Source of the DNA: an uncultured Clostridium sp.
GTDB lineage: Bacteria; Bacillota; Clostridia; Lachnospirales; Lachnospiraceae
Assembly: GCA_938036545.1 (NCBI GenBank)
Contig: CALHQJ010000110.1
Location: forward strand, 1-31,019
Direction of reading: 5' to 3'
Length of the DNA: 31,019 nucleotides
Numbering within the stretch: position 1 is the stretch's first letter; every line of letters begins with the position of its first letter. The notes under the pieces were generated by a model. That model was not told the origin of the DNA. It did no database searches and saw only the letters and a program-made list of their open reading frames with translations. Of this stretch, positions 26,082 through 31,019 are shown piece after piece. The translations under genes and the position numbers were made by a program.

Positions 26082-26309
26082 TTATCTCGATACTCTTTCC
26101 AGATAGTCAGCCGCTTCTCCGACAGTGCGGATTCCCACAGCTTCCTGCTGGTCAATCTCAATGTCAAATTCGTCTTCCAGTTCACCAAGCATACTCATAA
26201 AGTCAAAGGAAGTAAATCCCAGATCCTCCATAAATCTGGAATCGCCTGTTACCTGCTCAGGCTCTACTTCTACATAGTTACAAATGATTTCCACCAGTTT
26301 TTCAAACAT
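26082..26309 (-). CDS. Acyl carrier protein
   Basis: Small carrier protein of 75 residues that would hold an acyl or aminoacyl group on a phosphopantetheine arm. The attachment Ser is S34 in EDLGFTSFDFMSML, where typical fatty-acid ACPs read GADSLD; FTSFD is the form seen in dedicated ACPs beside AMP-ligases. The rest is the acidic four-helix ACP pattern (ELEDEFDIEID). AAAGGAGA precedes the ATG. The gene is intact, but the neighbours it would work with (ligase, condensation protein) are both broken, so it is probably an orphan. Confidence 0.9.
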   Translation of the reverse strand: MFEKLVEIICNYVEVEPEQVTGDSRFMEDLGFTSFDFMSMLGELEDEFDIEIDQQEAVGIRTVGEAADYLERVSR

Positions 26310-26358
26310 ATCGGTTCTCCTTTTATTGTTATCACAAAATTGATTCCATACTCGTATT

Positions 26359-26885
26359 TTAAATCAGGTTGATAATATCGCCAATTGGAAGGTTTGGATT
26401 TTCCGTTCCCTTAAACATAATCTTGCAAAGGTAGTAATACAGATATTCCAGCTTTTCCCTGGAAACAGCTTTTATCTGATGCTCGAAATTAAAGTCCAGT
26501 CCATTGTCTTCCGGACGGTGCATGACGATAAGATACATAGCCTGAGTGGTAGCGCCGTTGGGATACCATTTTGTTTTATATTTAATATCGCCAAGCTGTT
26601 CCAGACCCTTTTCACGCAATGTCATTGGCTGATAAGTCAGCGCCATTGGCTCATAGACGTGTCCTGGCGCAGTATGGTACAGCGCGGATTTCTGGGCAAA
26701 ATAGGATACCGGATTATAATCGGCATGGCGGAACAATTCATTTTGCTGGTCACAAATCTGAAAAATTCCCTCTAAAAAAGTTTTTTCTTTCGGAATAATA
26801 GTACGGAATGGGAAGGAATGGATTCTGGTTCCGCCGGATTTCTTCTCTTTCAGGGTTGCACGTCTGGCAATGGCAGTATTAAAGG
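26359..26885 (-). pseudogene. Condensation-domain protein, C-terminal remnant
   Basis: On - strand a frame runs from about 26885 to the stop at 26359. The residues are like the C-terminal part of an NRPS-type condensation/acyltransferase domain: AIARRATLKEKKSGGTRIHS, then LFRHADYNPVSYFAQ, WYPNGATTQAMYLIV and the ending NPNLPIGDIINLI. There is no start codon in the right place, and the upstream half (including the HHxxxDG active-site part) is missing. The frame ends at the point where the divergent TetR gene begins, so one deletion removed both 5' ends. It was probably the first gene of an operon with the ACP and ligase, a small acyl-transfer system. Confidence 0.7.
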
Positions 26886-27352
26886 ACGCAATTTTGCAGG
26901 CGTTGGTGAAACGAAACTATGAAAAACCGCTGGAAACGGCCAAACACCTGGCTACCAGAACAGATATTTCTCCCTTTACCCGTATGGCAATGATTTTCCA
27001 GGCATGCAGAAATTCAAGAGAGGAATTTAAAAAGCAGGATACTCCGGCAACACGGGAAAATGATCAGGCAGACACATTTCTTCACCATCAGTATTTAAAG
27101 TATCTGATTAGTGAATTAAAGCCTACATTGACCCAGATTATTGAACAGGGAATAAAACAAGGAGACATTCACTTTGAGTATCCGGCAGCTTTGGCAGAAA
27201 TCGTGCTGATTGTATTAACTGTGAAGCTGGATAATACGCTGGTTCCGTCTTCTTCCGAAGAAATTGCAGAAACCATCTGCGGATTAATTGCATTGCTGGA
27301 AAAGGGAACTGATAATCCGGTTGGTTCTTTAAATTTTTTAAATTCAATATAA
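26870..27352 (+). pseudogene. TetR-family regulator lacking its DNA-binding domain
   Basis: A 160-residue frame with only the ligand-binding part of a TetR/AcrR-type repressor. The first residues VLKDAILQALVKRNYEKPLE match the helix that normally follows the N-terminal helix-turn-helix, and ISELKPTLTQIIEQGIKQGDIHF is the usual late segment. About 45-50 N-terminal residues, the promoter and the operator are gone. The ATG at 26870 has no ribosome site and overlaps the condensation remnant on the other strand. It was likely the divergent regulator of the condensation-ACP-ligase operon. Confidence 0.75.
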
Positions 27353-27361
27353 AAATAACAG

Positions 27362-27405
27362 ACGCCGTCTTGCAGATATAACATTGCGAGACGGCGTTTT
27401 CATTT
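27362..27405 (+). terminator. Rho-independent terminator after the TetR remnant
   Basis: ACGCCGTCTTGCA (27362-27374) pairs with 27385-27397 over 13 positions with one wobble, followed by TTTCATTTT. Confidence 0.8.
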
Positions 27406-27510
27406 TCCATTAGGGTTAGTTTTGTCAAAATAAGTGAGATGGAAATATGGTATACCGCAGTCCGTTCTGTAATAGAATAGTAATAATCAACTATTTTGGG
27501 AGGCGGGAAA

Positions 27511-27951
27511 ATGAAACGGACAGCAGTCAGCAAGTTCATGGCGGTTATAGGATTATTTTTGTGGGTTGCGGTAGTGCGGCTGTTAAGCGGATGCAGCATT
27601 GTTGGAGTTGGAAATGACAATGCCGACAAAGTAAGGGATTTGGAATTTACCGTAATAGGCGACGAGGATGTACCGGAAGAGCTTTTAACCATGATTAATG
27701 AAAAGAAAAACGATGCGTTTAAACTGACATACAGTGATGATCAGGGGCTGTACATAGTAAATGGGTACGGCGTTCAGGAAAGCGGAGGATACAGCATTAC
27801 CGTAGAACAGCTCTACCTTTCGGAAAATGCCATTGTCTTTGATACAGAGTTAATAGGACCAGGGAAAGGAGAAGAGGCGGCAAAAGAGCCTTCTTGTCCT
27901 TATATTGTGGTGAAGACAGAGTATTTAGAGGAACCGGTAATTTTTCAGTAA
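27511..27951 (+). CDS. PrcB-like lipoprotein
   Basis: Exported lipoprotein of 146 residues. The N-terminus MKRTAVSKF plus hydrophobic stretch ends in the lipobox LLSGC (Cys ~28), so it should be anchored to the outer face of the membrane. The C-terminal part has the YGVQESGGYSITVEQLYL and CPYIVVKTEYLEEPVIF segments of the PrcB C-terminal family, first named for a protease-complex subunit. No protease gene is beside it. I chose ATG 27511 after GGGAGGCGGG; an in-frame TTG 15 bases upstream lies before that ribosome site. It appears monocistronic. Function in this organism is unknown. Confidence 0.8.
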   Translation: MKRTAVSKFMAVIGLFLWVAVVRLLSGCSIVGVGNDNADKVRDLEFTVIGDEDVPEELLTMINEKKNDAFKLTYSDDQGLYIVNGYGVQESGGYSITVEQLYLSENAIVFDTELIGPGKGEEAAKEPSCPYIVVKTEYLEEPVIFQ

Positions 27952-27987
27952 GAACCAGAAAAAATCCTTTTTTTCATATCTGCCATA

Positions 27988-27996
27988 TGCTATAAT
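27988..27996 (+). promoter_or_regulatory. Extended -10 promoter of cysE
   Basis: TGCTATAAT, a perfect extended -10, 46 bases before the serine acetyltransferase start; the -35 region is only a T tract. Confidence 0.55.
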
Positions 27997-28042
27997 AAGG
28001 AATCCTATTTATTTAATATGATTTCTGAAAGGCAGGTTTAAT

Positions 28043-28723
28043 ATGATTTTAAAAGATATATGGTTAGATGTTAAGGCCGTTCAGGCCAGAGATCCGGCGG
28101 CCAGAAGCGCACTAGAAGTACTGTTGCTGTATCAGGGCGTACACGCTTTGATTTGGCACAGATTTGCTCATTGGTTTTATAAACACCACATGTTTTTTAT
28201 TGCACGTTTGATTTCCCAGCTGGCAAGATTTTTTACCTTAATTGAGATTCATCCAGGAGCCCAGCTGGGACATGGGATTTTGATTGACCATGGCGCAGGA
28301 GTAGTAATTGGAGAAACGACAGTTGTAGGAGACAATTGTACCATTTATCAGGGCGTTACCTTGGGGGGCGTAGGCTTAAATAAAGGCAAACGCCATCCAA
28401 CTTTGGGAAACAATGTGACAGTAGGAGCCGGAGCCAAGATTTTAGGCGCCTTTGAGGTAGGAGACAACTGTAGTATTGCAGCCAATGCGGTACTGCTGAA
28501 GCCATTGGAAAACAATGTAACTGCAGTAGGGATTCCGGCTCGTCCGGTAAAAAAAGACGGCATTCCCATTCCTAAGGAAAAGTTTGCGTCAGTAGAAAGC
28601 CTGGGCCATAATGCCAGAAGAATCCAGGAACTGGAAGAACGAGTGAGGGAACTGGAGAGCTTGGTGAAAAAGCTGGCAGAGGAAAAAACAGAATCCGTAC
28701 AAAGAGGAGAGTTACAGAAATGA
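28043..28723 (+). CDS. cysE: Serine O-acetyltransferase
   Basis: Cytoplasmic enzyme making O-acetylserine from serine and acetyl-CoA, first step of cysteine synthesis, 226 residues. The N-terminal helical domain (LDVKAVQARDPAARSALEVL) is followed by the left-handed beta-helix of hexapeptide repeats: IEIHPGAQLGHGILIDHG, VVIGETTVVGDNCTIYQGVTL and LGNNVTVGAGAKILG. The C-terminal ~55 residues form a charged coiled coil (RRIQELEERVRELESLVKKL). AAAGGCAGG precedes the ATG. It overlaps the following PP-loop gene by 4 bases (ATGA), joining cysteine supply to a tRNA sulfur-modification enzyme in one operon. Confidence 0.94.
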   Translation: MILKDIWLDVKAVQARDPAARSALEVLLLYQGVHALIWHRFAHWFYKHHMFFIARLISQLARFFTLIEIHPGAQLGHGILIDHGAGVVIGETTVVGDNCTIYQGVTLGGVGLNKGKRHPTLGNNVTVGAGAKILGAFEVGDNCSIAANAVLLKPLENNVTAVGIPARPVKKDGIPIPKEKFASVESLGHNARRIQELEERVRELESLVKKLAEEKTESVQRGELQK

Positions 28724-29580
28724 CGCCGGAAAAGGATAAAAAGCAGCTGGAAGAATACCGTATCATTGAACAGAGCATTATCAAGAAGTTCCGCAAATCC
28801 ATATGGCGCCCCTTTGTCCGAGCCCTTAATGACTACAACATGATTGAAGAAGGAGACAATATTGCGGTCTGTATTTCAGGGGGCAAGGATTCCATGCTTC
28901 TCGCAAAATGCATGCAGGAAATCCTTCGTCATGGAAAAATGGAATTTGGCCTGCAGTTTCTGGTGATGGACCCAGGATATCATCCTGACAACCGGAGGTT
29001 AATTGAAGAAAACGCCAAGAGAATGGATATTCCGATTCATATCTGCGACTCGGATATTTTTGATATTGTGGTAGATGTGGATCAATCCCCATGTTACCTT
29101 TGCGCCAGAATGCGGCGTGGCTATTTATATGCCCACGCAAAAGAACTGGGATGCAATAAAATTGCGTTGGGCCACCATTTTGACGATGCGATTGAGACAA
29201 CGCTGATGAGTGTTCTTTATGGCGGGCAATATAACACCATGATGCCGAAGCTCCACAGCACGAATTTCCCGGGAATGGAGTTAATAAGGCCTTTATACCT
29301 GGTAAAAGAGGAAGCTATCCTGGAGTGGAAAGAGTATAATCATCTTCGGTTTCTCCAGTGCGCCTGCCGGTTTACGGAACAAATCGCAAAAGAGAAAGCC
29401 ATGGAAGAGGGCGTTCATTCCTCTAAACGTCAGGAAATAAAAGAACTGATACAGGAACTGAAAAAAATCAATCCCAATGTGGATATGAATATTTTCCGCA
29501 GTGCGGAAAACGTCAATTTGGATGCGTGTATCGGATATGTAAAAGATGGAAAGCGCCATCGTTTTACAGAAGAGTATTAG
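28720..29580 (+). CDS. TtcA-like PP-loop ATPase (tRNA thiolation family)
   Basis: Probable tRNA 2-thiocytidine-type sulfur-transfer enzyme, 286 residues. The ATP-pyrophosphatase P-loop is CISGGKDSM (SGGKDS 53-58). The Cys pair of the Fe-S/thiolation centre is PCYLC (C125, C128), with further cysteines at QCAC (C214, C216), and GHHFDDAIETTLMSVLYGG is the conserved catalytic segment. Unlike classical TtcA it has a ~45-residue charged C-terminal extension. It is coupled to cysE by an ATGA overlap. The exact tRNA position modified is not certain for Clostridia homologues, so I give no symbol. Confidence 0.88.
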   Translation: MTPEKDKKQLEEYRIIEQSIIKKFRKSIWRPFVRALNDYNMIEEGDNIAVCISGGKDSMLLAKCMQEILRHGKMEFGLQFLVMDPGYHPDNRRLIEENAKRMDIPIHICDSDIFDIVVDVDQSPCYLCARMRRGYLYAHAKELGCNKIALGHHFDDAIETTLMSVLYGGQYNTMMPKLHSTNFPGMELIRPLYLVKEEAILEWKEYNHLRFLQCACRFTEQIAKEKAMEEGVHSSKRQEIKELIQELKKINPNVDMNIFRSAENVNLDACIGYVKDGKRHRFTEEY

Positions 29581-29690
29581 AGAAAACGAAATTTTTATAG
29601 ATGCACAAAAGAGATTCTTGCCAATCTTGGAAAAATGTATGCCGGCGGAGAGTTTACAGAAAATATTGATAAGATTGGTGGAACTGGTAT
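29581..29690 (+). pseudogene. MerR-family (TipAS effector domain) C-terminal scrap
   Basis: The frame directly after the PP-loop gene's stop reads NFYRCTKEILANLGKMYAG, GEFTENIDKIGGTG and IPDF, then enters the palindromic repeat and stops. This matches the last helices of the TipAS effector-binding domain of MerR regulators (pattern LGxMY, F, NIDKxGxG, F). No start, no DNA-binding part and no upstream portion is present. It is a ~36-residue leftover whose last residues and natural stop were replaced by the repeat at 29691. Too short to function. Confidence 0.55.
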
Positions 29691-29720
29691 ACCAGATTTC
29701 CCACCGTTCTGAATAGTTAC
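29691..29720. repeat. Partial copy of the palindromic element
   Basis: These 30 bases match the inverted 5' end of the element at 2257-2286 (read on -) with only a few differences: ACCAGATTTCCC, CCGTTCTG and GAATAGTTAC. The rest of the cloverleaf is absent. It abuts the TipAS scrap. Confidence 0.75.
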
Positions 29721-29736
29721 AAATTATTAAAAAAGG

Positions 29737-29769
29737 GAGATGTCGAACAAAATCGGCATCTCTTTTTTT
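29737..29769. terminator. Bidirectional terminator upstream of the invertible region
   Basis: GAGATGTCGA (29737-29746) pairs with TCGGCATCTC (29753-29762), one wobble. T7 follows on +; on - the hairpin is followed by CCCTTTTTTAA. It ends the PP-loop operon and would also stop transcripts leaving the invertible segment leftward. Confidence 0.85.
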
Positions 29770-29791
29770 GCGGAATTTGATACAAAACTAA

Positions 29792-29821
29792 TTGACTACA
29801 TAATATTCCTTATGTAGTCAA
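29792..29821 (+). repeat. Left inverted recombination-like site
   Basis: Arms TTGACTACATA (29792-29802) and TATGTAGTCAA (29811-29821) are perfect inverted repeats around the asymmetric 8-base core ATATTCCT. The size and layout match tyrosine recombinase sites (two ~11-base arms, 6-8-base crossover region). It is the inverted counterpart of 30021-30048. Confidence 0.8.
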
Positions 29822-30020
29822 TCGTGTATATGCTTGGTTTTACACATGTACATAACTTTTAAAAATGTAGAATTTCTTCTATTTTCCTAAATTATACCAT
29901 TGCTGTTATTTTTTTACAAGGCAATATCTGACAATTTTCTTACGCTTTTTTCCGCATTTATCAGGTTTTTTTGGGGTCCACGTCGTATTTTCAGCATCCT
30001 TTTTAACGGTTCCGGATGTG
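29822..30020. other. Candidate invertible DNA segment (phase switch)
   Basis: 199 bases of AT-rich non-coding DNA lying between two recombination-like sites in inverted orientation. It contains one clear promoter, facing - (away from the surface protein gene). On + I see no comparable promoter, so the present orientation looks OFF for the gene at 30194. Inversion would place the -10 near 29946-29951 on +, giving a ~235-base leader. Inference from site layout and promoter direction. Confidence 0.65.
29891..29919 (-). promoter_or_regulatory. Promoter inside the invertible segment, facing away from the surface gene
   Basis: On - strand: TTGTAA (29919-29914), 17-base spacer, perfect TATAAT (29896-29891) with an extended TGG directly before it. 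In this orientation its transcript runs left into the bidirectional terminator at 29737-29769. Confidence 0.75.
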
Positions 30021-30048
30021 TTACTACATAAGGAATAATATGTAGTAA
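30021..30048 (-). repeat. Right inverted recombination-like site
   Basis: Arms TTACTACATA (30021-30030) and TATGTAGTAA (30039-30048) flank the core AGGAATAA. Reverse-complemented, the central 24 bases agree with the left site at 23 positions, and the shared core TATTCC has opposite orientation in the two sites, as needed for inversion rather than excision. Confidence 0.8.
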
Positions 30049-30193
30049 AAAATTTCTGCTATTTGAAAAAGGACCATATTGTAATTTTGAAATTGGTATA
30101 GGGGGCGGTAAATAGACATTAATTAGTATTTAGTATTATTTATAAGCAAGAGTAGTTAATTTTTGATGATTCAAAAGGAGGTAACGTGTAGTT
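30049..30193 (+). promoter_or_regulatory. Fixed leader of the surface protein gene
   Basis: 145 AT-rich bases between the right site and the start codon. It ends with a near-perfect ribosome site AAAGGAGG (30175-30182), 11 bases before ATG. Only weak promoter-like pieces are visible (TTGAAA near 30090, TAGACA near 30111 with TATTAT 15 bases on), so a low-level fixed promoter cannot be excluded. Confidence 0.4.
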
Positions 30194-31019
30194 ATGTACA
30201 AGAAGAAATTAGGCGTTAGAGTGATTACTGCAATTACAGTCGGTTCTCTCTTATGCAGCAATGCTTCTATGGCAATGGCTTCTCCTGATGTTTCTTCTAT
30301 TATCGAAGGCTATGAAGAGAAGACTGAAACTGAAGCAGTAGAGGAAACTGAAGCAGTAGAGGAAACTGAAGCAGAAACAGAAGCAGCAGAGGAAACAGAA
30401 ACTGAGACCGAAGCAGTAGAGGAAACTGAGGAAGAGACCGAAGCAGCAGAGGAGACAGAGACTGAAACCGAAGCAGTAGAGGAAACAGAAGCTGAAACTG
30501 AAGCAGTAGAAGAAACTGAAGCAGAAACAGAAGCAGCAGAGGAAACAGAAACTGAGACCGAAGCAGCAGAAGAAACTGAGACTCAAGTAGCAGCCACCAA
30601 GGATGTAACGGTACAGATTACCTATTATGATCCTGCAATTGAAGGAAATAATCAGATAGCAACAGGCTATGAGCACGTAACGGTAACAGAAGGAGCAGAG
30701 CCGGTTGAATTGAAGGCAGCAGACCTTTCCAATATCACAGTAGATGGCGTTGAGTACAAGGTATCTGCAGATGCATTAAACCTTACAGTAGAATACCGTG
30801 AGAACGTAGATGAATACCGCTGGGCAGTAGCAGTAGAAAAGGTTCCAGTAGCAGCCACCAAGGATGTAACGGTACAGATTACCTATTATGATCCTGCAAT
30901 TGAAGGAAATAATCAGATAGCAACAGGCTATGAGCACGTAACGGTAACAGAAGGAGCAGAGCCGGTTGAATTGAAGGCAGCAGACCTTTCCAATATCACA
31001 GTAGATGGCGTTGAGTACA
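30194..31019 (+). CDS. Exported repeat-rich surface protein (3' end outside window)
   Basis: At least 275 residues, running off the window. The N-terminus MYKKKLGVRVITAITVGSLL to ASMAMA is a signal peptide cleaved around residue 29. Residues ~42-131 are a highly acidic, low-complexity stalk built from TEAVEE, TEAETEAAEE and TETE units. From residue 132 come 87-residue repeats beginning VAATKDVTVQITYYDPAIEG and containing TGYEHVTVTEGAEPVELKAA and DGVEYKVSADAL. The first is complete (132-218), the second is cut by the window edge. The repeats look beta-rich like adhesin or cell-wall-protein modules. A sorting signal would be expected downstream. Its expression is probably set by the invertible promoter just upstream. 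I do not recognise a named family. Confidence 0.88.
   Translation, partial: MYKKKLGVRVITAITVGSLLCSNASMAMASPDVSSIIEGYEEKTETEAVEETEAVEETEAETEAAEETETETEAVEETEEETEAAEETETETEAVEETEAETEAVEETEAETEAAEETETETEAAEETETQVAATKDVTVQITYYDPAIEGNNQIATGYEHVTVTEGAEPVELKAADLSNITVDGVEYKVSADALNLTVEYRENVDEYRWAVAVEKVPVAATKDVTVQITYYDPAIEGNNQIATGYEHVTVTEGAEPVELKAADLSNITVDGVEY
30316..30583 (+). repeat. Low-complexity Glu/Thr/Ala coding repeats
   Basis: Imperfect 18- to 42-base units encoding TEAVEE and TEAETEAAEETE. Codon choices alternate (GAA/GAG, ACT/ACA/ACC) but blocks of ~30 or more bases recur exactly, consistent with slippage or unequal exchange. It forms an acidic stalk between the signal peptide and the first domain. 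Confidence 0.85.
30587..31019 (+). repeat. Tandem 261-base coding repeats, identical copies
   Basis: The unit 30587-30847 restarts at 30848. All 172 bases of the second copy present in the window are identical to the first. The period is 87 codons, in frame. Confidence 0.95.

Noticed and set aside
27958..27975. A-run/T-run pair after the PrcB-like gene as a terminator
   Set aside because: The only stem would be A-U pairs closing a 3-base loop, too weak to call.
28018..28041. Seven-codon leader frame (MISERQV) just before cysE, with a 13-base direct repeat TTTAATATGATTT
   Set aside because: The upstream ATG has no ribosome site at a workable distance, and the short repeat in AT-rich DNA can be chance.
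30316..31019. Regular repeats that could suggest a CRISPR array
   Set aside because: The units are in-frame coding repeats with no unique spacers and belong to the exported protein.

Overview
The window looks like chromosome of a spore-forming, low-to-mid GC Firmicute, most probably a gut Lachnospiraceae-type Clostridia. The reasons are a clear spoIIID gene, strong AGGAGG-type ribosome binding sites, short Lachnospiraceae-style acidic linkers in exported proteins, OmpR-type two-component genes and several bidirectional hairpin terminators. No rRNA, tRNA, CRISPR array or complete insertion sequence is visible.

Layout. 1-2253: a polar amino acid ABC importer (binding protein cut by the window edge, permease, ATPase), followed by a large cloverleaf-like palindromic element (2257-2409) and a terminator. 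2567-5794: a small membrane protein, a response regulator and a sensor kinase, then a terminator. 5825-21475: a surface polysaccharide cluster, all on + and largely coupled by ATGA-type overlaps. It holds UDP-galactopyranose mutase, a GT8 and five GT2-type glycosyltransferases, a DegT aminotransferase, two MOP-type flippases, a CarB-like ATP-grasp enzyme, DUF2304 and DUF2142 membrane proteins, RmlC and an ABC-2 polysaccharide permease that lacks its ATPase partner. The gene set points to a galactofuranose- and probably rhamnose-containing glycan.

21476-27405 is a region of gene decay. It has a frameshifted, internally deleted amine-dehydrogenase-like gene, an intact CNNM/CorC membrane protein on - with a long leader, and spoIIID with its own likely sigma-E promoter. 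Next is a dead acyl-CoA ligase (one frameshift, one in-frame stop) beside an intact acyl carrier protein. A condensation-domain gene and a divergent TetR gene have both lost their 5' ends at a shared deletion junction. 27511-29580: a PrcB-like lipoprotein, serine acetyltransferase and a TtcA-like PP-loop enzyme, followed by a MerR/TipAS gene scrap ending in a partial copy of the palindromic element.

The most interesting part is 29737-31019. Two near-identical sites, each with a tyrosine-recombinase-like layout (two ~10-bp arms around an 8-bp core), lie in inverted orientation around 199 bp. This segment contains a strong promoter that points away from the next gene. That gene (30194 onward, running off the window) encodes an exported protein with a Glu/Thr/Ala-rich stalk and 87-residue tandem repeats identical at DNA level. 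I infer a phase-variable invertible promoter controlling a surface repeat protein, captured here in the OFF orientation, with a bidirectional terminator catching the OFF transcript. No recombinase gene is in the window.
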